Origin: CAVPJW01 sp963705525
GTDB taxonomy: Bacteria > Acidobacteriota > Vicinamibacteria > Vicinamibacterales > CAVPJW01
Direction of reading: 5' to 3'
Assembly: GCA_963705525.1 (NCBI GenBank)
Contig: CAVPJW010000003.1
Location: 248,001 to 312,000 of the forward strand
DNA length: 64,000 nucleotides
The notes under the pieces were generated by a model. That model was not told the origin of the DNA and searched no databases. It worked only from the letters and a program-made list of their open reading frames with translations. The position numbers and the translations under genes were made by a program. Positions 46,701-57,025 of this stretch are shown one piece after another (positions within the stretch are counted from its first letter, which is position 1; each line of letters starts with the position of its first letter).

Positions 46701-47933
46701 CTAGCTGACCGCCCTCAGAACCTCCGCCAACCGGCGCGCGACGACGACGTGTTCGCCCGGTTGGAGCATCCAGACCCCAATCTCCAGACGCGGCTCCGTT
46801 GGCTCGCTCGGCCGCACCTCTATCCGCGGCTCACCCTCGCGGAGCGCCTTCACGAAGCCCTCGCGCGTGAGTTTCACGACGCCCGGGTTCCACATGATCG
46901 CCGCGTGCGGCACCTCATTCGCGATTTCCGGGACGAACCGCTCGGCCTTCACGCCTGTGATGTCCTTGACGCTCTGCACGATCGTCTCGACCCGCTGGTC
47001 CCATTCCTTCCAGTCGGCGTCATGATCGCGCTTGAGATAGAGCTCCAGGGCCGTCAGAAATCCGACGATCTCCTCCTTGCCCACCTTCCCCATCCGCCCA
47101 ACGCTGTCCGACCGTGGACTGCCGTTCGTGAACGCCGCGTCAATCAGATCCTTTCGCCCGATCAGCAGGCCCGAGCATTGCGGACCACGCAGGCCTTTGC
47201 CGCCGCTGAATGCCACGAGGTCGTAGCCCATCTTGATGAACGCCGTGAGATTCGATACAGGCGGCACGTCCGCGGCCGCATCGATCAGGGACGGCACCTT
47301 CGCGTTCCGCGCGATGTTCGCGAACTCTTCCCGCGAGACGGCGCTCTTCGGCGCGGCATTGTTCAGGTAGAAGAGCATCGCCGTCCGATCGGTGATCGCC
47401 GACAGGAGTTGATCGCGTGTCTCGACCTCGATCAGCGTGACGCCGACGTTTCGAATGGCGTGGTCGTAGCCGAACCGATGGGACTTCTGGAGCACGACTT
47501 CGTTCTTCATGCCGGTCGTGTCCGGGACACGGTGAATCCGATCCTCATCGCGACCGCACACGCACGCCGCGGTCGCGAGCGTCAACGCCGCCGCACAGCC
47601 TGACGTGACGAGCGCCGCCTCGCTGCCGAGGAGCGCGGCAATCCGCTTCCCTGCCGCTTCATGGAGCTCGGGGATCGAGACGAACTGCCGCGACGCCTCC
47701 TCCATCGCCCGTGCGACCTCCGGCGCCATCAGCGAAGCGCTGAGCGCGGTGTAAGTGCCCGCGGCGTTGATCAGCGGCCTCACGCCCAGATCGGAATACA
47801 CGCCTCCCCCGGAGGCGCTCGGCGCGGTGCGCCCCGCAGCGCCCGCCGCTAGGCGGACGCTCGACGAGGATGCTGCCGCGATGCCGACACTCTGAAAGAA
47901 GAGGCGACGAGAAAGCCGACGCGATGTAGTCAT
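46701..47933 (-). CDS. Tat-exported SelA-like PLP-dependent enzyme
   Basis: 410 residues. Twin-arginine signal SRRLFFQSVGIAAA at the N-terminus. The body is a fold-type I PLP protein of the SelA/DgaE (aminotransferase V) group: GVRPLINAAGTYTALSASLM, ALVTSGCAAALTLATAAC, and the PLP Lys in VAFSGGKGLRGPQCSGLLIG. Related enzymes are D-glucosaminate-6-phosphate ammonia-lyases and L-seryl-tRNA synthases. Export of a PLP enzyme is notable. A paralogue lies at 51241. Confidence 0.85.
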   Translation of the reverse strand: MTTSRRLSRRLFFQSVGIAAASSSSVRLAAGAAGRTAPSASGGGVYSDLGVRPLINAAGTYTALSASLMAPEVARAMEEASRQFVSIPELHEAAGKRIAALLGSEAALVTSGCAAALTLATAACVCGRDEDRIHRVPDTTGMKNEVVLQKSHRFGYDHAIRNVGVTLIEVETRDQLLSAITDRTAMLFYLNNAAPKSAVSREEFANIARNAKVPSLIDAAADVPPVSNLTAFIKMGYDLVAFSGGKGLRGPQCSGLLIGRKDLIDAAFTNGSPRSDSVGRMGKVGKEEIVGFLTALELYLKRDHDADWKEWDQRVETIVQSVKDITGVKAERFVPEIANEVPHAAIMWNPGVVKLTREGFVKALREGEPRIEVRPSEPTEPRLEIGVWMLQPGEHVVVARRLAEVLRAVS

Positions 47934-48006
47934 GGGACTGCTCCTCGACAGAATCGTGATGCCGACCGACTCCAGCTCTCGCGGATTCTAGCCGAGCTCG
48001 AAGGGC

Positions 48007-49080
48007 ATGATAAAGTTCGCCGCTGAGACTCGACACGTGCAGGAACGCACCCACGGCGGTTTCCACCGGACGCTCGCAGAGGACCACCCGTACGTCTTCA
48101 TCGACTCGTGCATGCAGATGTGGCCGGACGCGGATTTCGCCAGCGCCCATCTGCACGGCGTCACCGCGTATGCCGTGACGGCCTGGGAGCCCCACTCAAG
48201 CTTCGACGCGGTGCTGGAAGAGATGATGTTCTGGCATCTCGTCGCGAGGCGTCACCCCAATCTCCTCATCGCCTGCACCGCCGAGGACATCCGGCAGGCG
48301 AAGCGCGACCGACGGGCCGCGCTGATCCTGGCCGCGCAGGACGGCGACTGGATCGGGACCAGGCTTCATCGACTCGAGGCCTTTCATCGTCTCGGCCTCC
48401 GCATGATGCTGCTTGCCTACAACCGGACGAATCAGATCTGCGATGGCACGCTCGACCGCACCGACGGCGGCTTGACACGTTTCGGCCGTCTCGTCGTGTC
48501 CGAGCTCAACAGGCTGGGCATCCTCATCGACTGCACGCACGTCGGCAAGCGATCGACGCTCGACATCATCAACCAGAGCAGCGACCCGTGCGTCTTCAGT
48601 CACTCCAATCCCAGTCAACTGGTCGCCAATCCCCGCAACATTGACGACGAGCAGATACGCGCGTGCATCGGTCGGGGCGGCGTCATCGGGCTGGTTTCCT
48701 GGGGGCCGCTCGTGAAGCGCCCGGGTGCGTCGGAGTGGCCGACGCTCGACGCATTCATCGATCTCGTGGATTACGTCGTGCAGATGTCGGGAAACACGAA
48801 CCATGTCGGCATCGGCACCGACATGTCACTCGGTACCTATCCGGATCATCGGCACGATCCCTGGGGCGAACCGGACTATCCCGAAGTGAGCGGCGAGTAC
48901 GGCCGGCTGATCACGGCGGACATCCGCTCGCCGCGACGTTCTCTGGACGGATTCTCCGACTACGCGGACATCGTCCACGTCGCAGAGCGCCTCGTCGCTC
49001 GCGGCTATCGTGACGAAGAGGTCCATGCGATTCTGGGCGGGAACTATCTCCGAATCTTCGGACAGGTCTGGCGCAGCTGA
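48007..49080 (+). CDS. M19 (renal dipeptidase) family protein lacking part of the metal site
   Basis: 357 residues without a signal peptide. Fold is recognised from DCTHVGKRS and FSHSNPSQL (the two late His ligands) and VGIGTDMSLG (Asp). The HxD motif expected near the N-terminus (DGHNDLP in active enzymes) reads IDSCMQMWPD, and the usual catalytic Glu position is AAQDGDW. Three of six ligands are therefore gone. It may bind one metal or none and have another role. Its start is 73 bases from the divergent SelA-like gene. Confidence 0.82.
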   Translation: MIKFAAETRHVQERTHGGFHRTLAEDHPYVFIDSCMQMWPDADFASAHLHGVTAYAVTAWEPHSSFDAVLEEMMFWHLVARRHPNLLIACTAEDIRQAKRDRRAALILAAQDGDWIGTRLHRLEAFHRLGLRMMLLAYNRTNQICDGTLDRTDGGLTRFGRLVVSELNRLGILIDCTHVGKRSTLDIINQSSDPCVFSHSNPSQLVANPRNIDDEQIRACIGRGGVIGLVSWGPLVKRPGASEWPTLDAFIDLVDYVVQMSGNTNHVGIGTDMSLGTYPDHRHDPWGEPDYPEVSGEYGRLITADIRSPRRSLDGFSDYADIVHVAERLVARGYRDEEVHAILGGNYLRIFGQVWRS

Positions 49081-49133
49081 AGAAGCGCGGCCACCAGTGG
49101 TCGAAACGCGAAGGCTGCGGCTGCGCGGTGCTG

Positions 49134-49607
49134 CTAGGTCTCTGTGAGGTCCTTGAGGAGCTTCATGGTATCGGGACGATAGCCGAGGCGCTCGTAGAGT
49201 GCACGGGCCCGGTGATTGTCTTCGAAAACGTTGAGCGACATGAGGCGGTAGCGTCGATCGCGCGCCCACGCCTCGGCCGCAGCCATCAGCGCCCGACCCA
49301 CTCCCCGGCCCTCGCCCTCCCGGGCAACTACGAGATCCGAGACGTGTCCGTGCGCTTCCCGCGTGAAGTAGTCGGTGGTGGTCTCGACGTGAATGAATCC
49401 AAGCGGCTGGCCGCCTTCTTCCGCCACGAACACCACGGACCCGGGCGGCGTGGCCACGAGCGCGGTCTCGATGGCCTTGGTGACCGCCTGATTCATCACC
49501 GACAGGGGTCGCCACGACGGCGGACCAAATTCAATCAGCCGCGGCGCCAGTGGAAGAATCCACTCGCGGTCCGACGAGGTCGCGCGCCTGACGATGATGT
49601 TTCCCAC
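49134..49607 (-). CDS. GNAT family N-acetyltransferase
   Basis: 157 residues from GTG 49607, chosen because the conserved start NIIVRRATSSDREW follows directly and AGGGA lies 8 bases upstream; the longer reading overlaps the previous gene. The acetyl-CoA binding motif A is VAREGEGRGVGRALMAAAEAW and the closing motif B is NHRARALYERLGYRP. Substrate unknown. It follows the DDAH gene by 14 bases. Confidence 0.9.
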   Translation of the reverse strand: MGNIIVRRATSSDREWILPLAPRLIEFGPPSWRPLSVMNQAVTKAIETALVATPPGSVVFVAEEGGQPLGFIHVETTTDYFTREAHGHVSDLVVAREGEGRGVGRALMAAAEAWARDRRYRLMSLNVFEDNHRARALYERLGYRPDTMKLLKDLTET

Positions 49608-49621
49608 CTCGTGCGTCCCTG

Positions 49622-50518
49622 CTACCCGTTCTGACGCCAGACCGGTCGCGTCAAACAGGTCGGACCGCCCGCACCCTTCAATGAAATCTCCGCGCCCGTG
49701 AACTCCTCGACTGTGCATCCGGCTTCCTCCATGCGTGCGCGAGTCTTCGGATTGCCCGACAGCATCAGCACGTGACGCGGCGCGAGTGCCAGGACGTTGC
49801 AGCCCTGCGATCCGAACTCCTCTTCCGGAATCTCCACGAGCTCGATGCCGCGATCGGCCAGGAGCTCGTCGAGGGCCACCGGGACAAGCCGTCGATACAC
49901 CACGGCCAGGTCATCGTCCAGCATGCTGATGAAGGACATCAGGTGAAGACACTCGGCCGGTCCGTTCCAATATGGAAGGGCGACATCGACCACGGTGACA
50001 TCGAGCGGCTTCAGCAGGCGTCTGAGTGTGTCGACGCCCGCCGCGTTCGTTCGGAATCCACGACCCGCGAGCAGGGTGCGCCGGTCGAGCCACACGAGAT
50101 CACCGCCCTCTGCGGTGGCGTCGCCATCGACAACACCCAGGATGGGCACGCGCCAGGCGGCGAGCGCGTCGCCGAGAGCCGGGCCCTCGCCGCGCCTGGC
50201 GAGCTTGCCGGTCTGGAAGATCACCATGCCCTCGTCGGTGATCAGCGCCGGATCGTGCGTATAGATGGAATCGAGGCCCGTGCGATCGTCGGGTCCGAGA
50301 GAGAGAACTTCAGCGCCGGCCGCCCGCAGGCATGCCGTGAAGTCGTCGTGTTCCGCGTCTGCTGATGCGAGATCGGGCGCCGCCGTATAGGCGAGCGGAC
50401 GCCACTCGGCCGCGATCCGATCAGGCGAGCGGTACGCGTCCTGCGGCCGCTTGACGATCACCCGGCGCAGAGGCGCGACCATGCTGTGTCCCCCGTATCG
50501 CCGCGCGCTCATTCGCAT
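49622..50518 (-). CDS. Dimethylarginine dimethylaminohydrolase / amidinotransferase-fold protein
   Basis: About 298 residues. Pentein-fold guanidino-modifying enzyme: substrate-binding Asp in DSIYTHDPALI, EGGDLVWL, the catalytic His in AECLHLMSF and the nucleophilic Cys in GAGGPTCLTRPV near the C-terminus. These are the DDAH/arginine-deiminase hallmarks: hydrolysis of methylarginine or arginine to citrulline. Start is at ATG 50518 or 50512; the upstream gene's stop overlaps the longer ORF. Confidence 0.9.
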   Translation of the reverse strand: MRMSARRYGGHSMVAPLRRVIVKRPQDAYRSPDRIAAEWRPLAYTAAPDLASADAEHDDFTACLRAAGAEVLSLGPDDRTGLDSIYTHDPALITDEGMVIFQTGKLARRGEGPALGDALAAWRVPILGVVDGDATAEGGDLVWLDRRTLLAGRGFRTNAAGVDTLRRLLKPLDVTVVDVALPYWNGPAECLHLMSFISMLDDDLAVVYRRLVPVALDELLADRGIELVEIPEEEFGSQGCNVLALAPRHVLMLSGNPKTRARMEEAGCTVEEFTGAEISLKGAGGPTCLTRPVWRQNG

Positions 50519-50550
50519 GCTCCGATCATGGAAGACTTCGCACGCCGCGC

Positions 50551-51120
50551 TCATTGCGCCGACGGGCGTTCGAGAGGGAACACCTGCACTGGATACAACC
50601 GGGGCTTGTCGCCCATCGGGCTTTGAATCACCAGCCCCACAAAGCCTTCCACCGTGATCCCGTCGCCGCCGCCAAATTGCCTCTGCATCCGATCGTACAT
50701 CTGCCGGAGCTCTTGCTCCGCAAGTTGCGGTGACGTCAGTTCGAACGATGCCAGGCCGTGCTGTGAGACCATGGTCGTCATCTCCAGGAACTCAGTGTTG
50801 TCCCGTTCGCGCTCTTCCCGGCACGCCGCAAAGACCAGGCGGCCATTCACCTTCCATCCTGGCATGTTGACACGGACCGATCGCACACCGACCGCTCGAG
50901 GAATCTTTGCCTTCGGCGACAGTCGAAACTCGAACGCGACACTCGCGCCCGGTACGGGCCGGACGTCCACGAATGCCTCTGTGTAGTACGAAAGCCTGAC
51001 CTGGCCCTGATCGGTGATCGCGTGGATCCCGATCGGCCACGATCCACCCGACGACTGCGCCCCGCCTGACGATGCGGAGATGGTCAGCGCAACCGCAACC
51101 CAGACTCCTCGCGACATCAT
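50551..51120 (-). CDS. Exported hypothetical protein
   Basis: 189 residues with a short signal peptide (VWVAVALTISASSGGAQ). The mature part is beta-rich (LSYYTEAFVDVRPVPG, VRVNMPGWKVNGR) and ends in a Pro-rich tail. No motif or catalytic residue is recognised and I cannot assign a family. It is the first gene of a minus-strand run with DDAH and GNAT. Confidence 0.6.
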   Translation of the reverse strand: MMSRGVWVAVALTISASSGGAQSSGGSWPIGIHAITDQGQVRLSYYTEAFVDVRPVPGASVAFEFRLSPKAKIPRAVGVRSVRVNMPGWKVNGRLVFAACREERERDNTEFLEMTTMVSQHGLASFELTSPQLAEQELRQMYDRMQRQFGGGDGITVEGFVGLVIQSPMGDKPRLYPVQVFPLERPSAQ

Positions 51121-51240
51121 TTCGGGCCTCCTTGGGCTTCATCGGAGACGAACGACGCCAGCGCCGCAGCTATCCTAGCGAACTTCACGCGCGTTGACTT
51201 GCCCTTTCGCCCGCCCTAGGATGGCTCATCATTGGAAATG

Positions 51241-52592
51241 GAGCCGGAGATGAACAGGAATCGCCTGCGGAAACCAAGCGATGCAGCGTGGACCCGCCGC
51301 CAGTTCATGGGCGTGGGCGCGGCCGCGGGAACCGCCGCGGCAGTCGATCTGTCGGCGCTTGAAACGGTTGCGTCATCCGACGCGGCCCATGCCGCCGTGG
51401 ACGCGGAACCCGCGCTTACCGAGGCGATGTACCGTGACAACATCTACACTCGGCTGCTCGGCGTCCGCCCCCATCTCCCGGCCCACGAGCACATTTCGCG
51501 CCTGAGCGGATCGCGCATGCCGCCCGAAGTGACGCGGGCGATGGCGGAGGCCAACGAATTCTTCGTCGACATGAACGACCTGACCAAAGCCGCCGGCGCC
51601 CACATCGCCAAGGCGCTCGGGGCCGAAGCGGCGTGCGTCACTTCCGGCGCGTTTTCGGGAATGATGCTCGCCGCCGCCGCATGTCTCACGGGCACCGATC
51701 AGGAGAAAGTGGAGGCGCTCACCGCAGGTGACGTGGCCCAGGCGCGAATGCCTGATGCAGAAGATTCACCGCTTCGATTACGACCGCGCCTACCGCGCCG
51801 CGGGCATGACCATCGTCGAGGTGGAGACGCGCGAGCAGTTCATGAACGCGATCAGCGACAAGACGGCGATGATCTCCGCGTTGACCGCCGTCGAGCATCA
51901 GGCCGAATTCGGTCCGCCCATGCCGAAGTCCCGCGCGCACGGACCCGGGCCCGAGGTCATGCTGCCCGCCGAGCTCATCGAGATCGGAAAGAAGGCCGGA
52001 GTGCCCGTGCTGATCGACCCGGCGTCGGACATACCGCCCACGGAGAACCTGACGAAGTACATCAGGATGGGCGCCGATCTCGTCGTCTTGAGCGGAGGCA
52101 AGGCGCTGCGCGGTCCGCAGTCGGCAGGTTTCCTGGCGGGGCGCCGCGATCTCATCGAGGCCGCCGCGTTGAACGCCTTTCCGAACGCCAACATCGGCCG
52201 CGGCATGAAGGTCGGCAAGGAAGAGATCGTCGGACTGATCGTCGCGCTCGATCGATTCCTGAAGCTCGATTATCCCGCGGTCATCGAGACGTGGGCCGTC
52301 AAAGCCCGTTACATCGCCGAACAGCTGCGCGGCATTCCCGGACTCACAGCCGAGTTCGCCATCAACACCGCGGGCTTCGCCGATGTCGACCTGAGCTGGG
52401 ATCAGAATGTCATTGCCCTTGACGCCCGACGAGGTGAAGTCGCGCCTGAAACAAGGCGAACCGTCGCTGATCTACGACGGTACGACGGTGAGAACGCGCT
52501 GCCTGCGCGACGGCGAAGAAGTGCTCGTCGCGAATCGGCTTCGGCAGTTTTTCAAGGAGAACGCCGGTCGAAAGCCTTCAGCCGCTCTCTAA
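51241..52592 (+). CDS. Tat-exported SelA-like PLP-dependent enzyme, frameshifted twice
   Basis: Paralogue of the 46701 gene, split across three frames. First frame from ATG 51250 (in-frame Met at 51241-51250) carries the Tat signal TRRQFMGVGAAAG and VTSGAFSGMMLAAAAC. The second frame starts near 51721 and carries WPRRECLMQKIHRFDYD, and the PLP Lys in VVLSGGKALRGPQSAGFL. The third starts near 52410 with PLTPDEVKSRLKQGEPS and ends at 52592. Each switch is one surplus base. Both conserved halves are intact, so the gene was functional recently or the reads contain indels. Confidence 0.8.
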
Positions 52593-52616
52593 AGTGGGAT
52601 TCAAACGGAGCCTGCC

Positions 52617-53168
52617 ATGCTGACGCGAAGCAAAGCTCAGGAGGTGCGCGCGCGGGCGGCGGCGATGCTGGAGCGCGCGGGCATGACCATCACGAGCCGC
52701 GAGCGAGACGCCATCGAGGTGGCCGAGCTCGGGTTGAACGACCTCGATCGCACGGGTCTCGAGCTCATCGTCTATGTGAACACCGATCGCTACTGTGCCA
52801 AGGAACTCATCCTCTTTCCACGCCAGACATGCCCGGAGCACAGGCATCCGCCAGTCGGAAGCGATCCCGGCAAGATGGAGACCTTCCGCTGCCGCTGGGG
52901 CAAGGTGTGGTTGCACGTCGAGGGTGAGCCGACTCCGGGCCGCAACGCGCGTGTCCCCGCGGGCGACGAAACGCATTACACGGTCTTCCACGAGATCGAG
53001 CTCAATCCCGGCGATCAATACACCATCCCTCCCAACACGAAGCACTGGTTCCAGGCCGGCGACGAGGGCGCCATCGTGTCGGAGTTCTCGAGCACGAGCC
53101 GCGACGAGTTCGACATCTTCACGGATCCGCGAGTCGAGCGGATCACGAGAATTGTCGAGGACGAGTAG
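52617..53168 (+). CDS. D-lyxose/D-mannose isomerase-like cupin
   Basis: 183-residue cytoplasmic cupin. Metal ligands HxH and Glu in CPEHRHPP followed by KMETFRC, and a late His in NTKHWFQAG, match D-lyxose isomerases (D-lyxose to D-xylulose). The preceding SelA-like gene ends 24 bases upstream; its relatives act on sugar-amino acids, so a joint sugar-acid pathway is plausible (inference). Confidence 0.87.
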   Translation: MLTRSKAQEVRARAAAMLERAGMTITSRERDAIEVAELGLNDLDRTGLELIVYVNTDRYCAKELILFPRQTCPEHRHPPVGSDPGKMETFRCRWGKVWLHVEGEPTPGRNARVPAGDETHYTVFHEIELNPGDQYTIPPNTKHWFQAGDEGAIVSEFSSTSRDEFDIFTDPRVERITRIVEDE

Positions 53169-53268
53169 GTCGCAGGGTCTAAGGGTCGCAGGGTCACAGG
53201 GGTAAGCTTTCAGCTATCAGCTGTCAGCTCTAAGCACTAAGAACAACCCCTAAGAACTTCAAGCGTCA
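53169..53268. repeat. Mixed degenerate repeat tract (GGTCGCA, TCAGCTA and CTAAGAA units)
   Basis: Three repeat types follow one another: GGTCGCAGGGTC-type, TTCAGCTATCAGCTGTCAG-type and CACTAAGAAC-type units. Fills the gap between the isomerase and kinase genes. Confidence 0.7.
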
Positions 53269-53277
53269 GTGAGCTAG

Positions 53278-55913
53278 ATGATCGGCTCGACTCTCAATCA
53301 CTACCGCATCGTCAAGTCGCTCGGCGCCGGGGGCATGGGCGAGGTCTACGCCGCCGAGGACACCAAGCTCCATCGCATGGTGGCCCTCAAGGTGCTGCCG
53401 GCTGCGATGGCCACAGACCCGGAGCGTCGCGATCGCTTCGAGCGCGAGGCGCAATCGGTCGCTGCGCTCAACCATCCCAACATCGTCACCGTCCATTCCG
53501 TCGAGCACGCCGATGGCGTGCATTTCCTCACGATGGAGTTGGTCGAGGGCAAGAGCCTCGCAGATCTGATTGGAAAGCACGGCCTGCCGATCGAGCAGTT
53601 CCTCCGGCTGGCGATTCCGATCGCCGATGCCGTCAGCGCGGCACACGCCCGCGGCATTACGCACCGGGATCTCAAACCCGCCAACATCATGGTGGCGGAC
53701 GACGGGCGGGTGAAGATTCTGGATTTCGGGTTGGCAAAGGCCTTCGACGCGTCGGCGTCGAGTGTGGGCGTGACGGCGGTCCCCACCCAGCAGCTGACGG
53801 GCGAGGGCAAGATCCTGGGGACGGTCGCCTACATGTCACCGGAACAGGCTGAAGGCAAGTCCGTTGACCAGCGGTCCGACATCTTCTCGCTCGGCATTGT
53901 GCTGTACGAGATGGCGACGGGCGAGCGCCCGTTCAAGGGCGACTCGAGCATGTCCGTGCTCTCGTCGATCCTGCGCGACCAACCGGCGTCGGTCACGGAG
54001 CTCAATCGCGCACTGCCGCGCGACCTCGGCCGGATCATCCGTCACGCGCTCGTGAAGGATCCGAATCACCGGTATCAGACCGCGACGGATCTTCGGAACG
54101 AGCTCGAGGAGCTCAAGACCGACCTCGACTCAGGCGTCGCCGCGGCACCCGCAATGCTTCCGAAAGCCACAACCAGGTCTGCACTCATGAGTGGCGCGAT
54201 CGGCGCCGCGGCTGCGCTCGGACTGGCCGGCATCGCAGCGTTCGTGATGGGGCGGAAGCAACCGGACAGCGTGCCCGTGCGCACACCGGCTCAGATCACG
54301 GTGACTCAACTCACCTCGCGTCCGGGAACCGAACTCTTCCCGTCTTTGTCACCTGATGGAAAGTGGATGGTCTACTGCGCCGGCCCATCCGGAAATCAGG
54401 ACATCTTTCTCCAAAGCATAAGCGGCCAGAACGCGATCAACCTGACCAGGGACAGTGAGCTGGACGACGACGAGGCCTCCTTCTCCCGCGACGGAGAGCA
54501 GATCGTGTTCCGGTCGGAACGGCAGGGTGGAGGTATCTTCGTCATGGGACGTACCGGTGAATCGGTCCGCCGCGTGACGGACATGGGCTTCAATCCTTCG
54601 TGGTCGCCGGACGCTCGCGAGATTGTCGTCTCAACAGAGCCTGTGAGAGACAACCCCAATGGTCGAGGAGGAGTTGGAGAGTTGTGGACCGTCAGCGTGA
54701 CCGACGGAACCAGGAAGCGGATCTACGAAGGCGATGCCGTCCAGCCTGCCTGGTCGCCCCACGGTGCACGCATTGCCTACTGGGGTCTCCCGCGAACCGG
54801 CGCTCAGCGAGATATCTACACAATTCCGGCGGCCGGTGGACCCGCCGTGAAGGTCACCGATGACGCTGCGGTGGACTGGAATCCGGTCTGGTCGCCCGAC
54901 GGCCGCTACTTGTATTTTTCAAGCGACCGCGGGGGAAGCCTGAACCTCTGGCGTGTGCCTATCGATGAGCCGTCGGGTCGAGTCCTCGGACCGGCGGAAG
55001 CCATCACGACGCCGTCACCGTTGTCGCACACATGAGCCTCGCCGCGGATGGACGCCATCTCGTCTACTCCTCGCTCGATGCCAAGGGAGGCATCAGAAAG
55101 GTCGCCTTCGATCCGGTGAGCGGCTCGGTGAAAGGCCTTCCATCGGTCGTCACCGGGGGAACGTCTCGGTTCGGATCTCGCCGCAACCCTCACCGGACGG
55201 TCAGTGGGTGGCTTTCCACGGCGGCACGAGAGGGGACGACATTTTCGTGTCCTCGCCCGGACGGCTCCGATCTGAAGCAATTGACCACCGATGGTGCTCG
55301 GAACAGGAATCCGGTGTGGTCGCCCGACGGCGCGCGACTCGCATTCGTCTCCAACCGCGGCGCGACCTATAACGTCTGGACCATCAACCAGGACGGTAGC
55401 GGTTTGAGGCAACTGACGTATTCGCCGCTTGGATTCGTGAACGCTATCTGGTCGCCAGATGGCAAGAAGATGTCGCTGGTCGATGCGGAGGGCGGCGACA
55501 AGATCGCGATCTTCGATCCCTCCCAACCTTGGGCGGGACAGACCCTGCAGATGCTCCCTCGTTTCCTGGGGAACCCACCACTCTTCTTCCCCGTGGCCTG
55601 GTCGCCAGATGGCCAGTACCTCGCCGGCGCTCCAAGTCCGAGTGGCGTGGTCATCTTTTCCTGTGCCACGGGCGAATACGTGCGACTCAACGAAGCCGGA
55701 ACTCCGACATCATGGCTGAGCGACGGCCGTCGGATCGTGTACGACGATGATGGGAAATTGTTCCTGATCGATCGACAGACGAAGAAATCGCGTGAGATTC
55801 TGGCGGTTCCCGGCGAGATCTTGACTGATGCGGCACTGACACGGGACAGCCGGACGCTCTATTTCAGCCAGTACGTGAGCGAGGCGGATGTGTGGATGGG
55901 GGAAATCAAGTAG
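53278..55913 (+). CDS. Ser/Thr protein kinase with membrane helix and TolB-type propeller, three frameshifts
   Basis: About 875 residues when joined. The kinase domain has GAGGMGEVY (17-25), Lys38 in VALKVL, HRDLKPANIM (129-138) and DFGLAK (149-154), all intact. A membrane helix is near 303-325. The periplasmic part consists of PD40/TolB repeats (e.g. LSPDGKWMVYC, VWSPDGARLAFVSNRG). The frame is lost at 55021 (one base short), 55155-55159 (one G short in a run of five) and 55250-55253 (one base long); conserved repeats resume in the next frame each time. Likely membrane signalling. Confidence 0.82.
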
Positions 55914-55985
55914 TCGTCCGTTTTCAGTAATCAGTTTTCAGTAGCTATCAGCTGTCAGCCTTCAGCTATCACCCACCAGCGAGTG
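55914..55985. repeat. TCAGTTT/TCAGCTA-type repeat tract
   Basis: Starts right after the kinase stop and contains TTTTCAG, TAATCAG, CTATCAG, CTGTCAG and CTTCAGC units. Confidence 0.7.
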
Positions 55986-55987
55986 AC

Positions 55988-56923
55988 ATGGCTCGACTCC
56001 ATCCGTGCCTTCATGCTCTCCTGACGGCGGGCATCGCGGCGGCCTGTGTCGTGTTCGCGCGTGTCACGGCCGCAGACCAATCCGCAAGACCAAACGACAT
56101 CCTCGATCGCGCGAGCGCGTATGTCGCCCGCTACATGGACGAGCTCTCATCTGTCGTGGCCGAGGAGCGCTACGTGCAGGTGGCGAAATCGACGGGCATG
56201 CGCGTGGGATCGCCACCGCTCGGCTATGACACGAGCGGGGTCACGCCCAGTGTCCAGCCGCCGCCGAGCGCCGAAGACACCAACATCGTGCGCCGGGAGC
56301 TCCGTTCCGAATTCCTCTTCGTCCGGACAAACGGCAACGAGCCGTGGCTGCCTTTCCGCGACGTGTATCAGGTGAACGGCGAACAGCTTCGCGATCGCGA
56401 CGAACGCCTCACCCGGCTGCTGCTCGATACGAGCGCATCGGCGATGGCCAGAGCCAAAGCCATCAACTACGAGAGCACGCGGTTCAACCTGGGAGAGGTC
56501 CAGCGCACCGTGAACCTTCCGCTCTATGCGCTGCGGTTTGTCGATCGCGCCAACCGCGATCGCTTCGTGTTCGGCCTCGGAAGCCAGAAACCCGTCAATG
56601 GCAGGCCGGCGATCGAAATCACATGCCGGGAGCGGCAGCGGCCCACCCTGATCCAGTCAAACGGCAAAGACCTGCCCATACGCGGGTCCGTCTGGGTGTC
56701 GCCGGACGATGGCCGGGTGCTGCGGACGCTGATGAAGACCGACGACAAGCAACTTCGCACGTCAATCGAGGTGACTTATGCCCTCGACACGAAGCTCGGA
56801 ATACTGACGCCTCTGGAGATGATCGAACGCTACGACTGGAAGGGGTTGTCGATCGACGCCACAGCGTCGTACTCGAACTATCGGCGGTTTGCGATTACGG
56901 TGGACGAGAAGCTGAGGCAGTAA
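55988..56923 (+). CDS. Exported hypothetical protein, acidobacterial type
   Basis: 311 residues. A signal peptide (LLTAGIAAACVVFARVTA) precedes a helical segment with ASAYVARYMDELSSVVAEE and a long beta-rich domain (INYESTRFNLGEVQRTVN, LRTSIEVTYALDTKLG). I do not recognise a characterised family; similar proteins are common next to exported kinases and peptidases in this type of genome. Follows the kinase gene on the same strand with a repeat tract between. Confidence 0.65.
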   Translation: MARLHPCLHALLTAGIAAACVVFARVTAADQSARPNDILDRASAYVARYMDELSSVVAEERYVQVAKSTGMRVGSPPLGYDTSGVTPSVQPPPSAEDTNIVRRELRSEFLFVRTNGNEPWLPFRDVYQVNGEQLRDRDERLTRLLLDTSASAMARAKAINYESTRFNLGEVQRTVNLPLYALRFVDRANRDRFVFGLGSQKPVNGRPAIEITCRERQRPTLIQSNGKDLPIRGSVWVSPDDGRVLRTLMKTDDKQLRTSIEVTYALDTKLGILTPLEMIERYDWKGLSIDATASYSNYRRFAITVDEKLRQ

Positions 56924-57015
56924 TCAGTTTTCAGTTCGCAGTAGCTATTGGCTCTCAGCGTTTGGCTCTCAGTTTTCAGCTCGAAGAACTAACAACGAAC
57001 TCCGAAGAACGGTGC
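56924..57015. repeat. TCAGTTT/CTCAGCG plus GAACTAA repeat tract
   Basis: Between two convergent genes, beginning one base after the stop codon. Units ATCAGTTTTCAG, CTCTCAGCG, CTCTCAGTTTTCAG, then AACTAAC and GAACTCC. Confidence 0.7.
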
Positions 57016-57025
57016 CAACAGTTCT

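Noticed and set aside
53169..53268. CRISPR-like array
   Set aside because: Repeat units are only 7-8 bases, degenerate and without unique spacers; no cas genes in the window.
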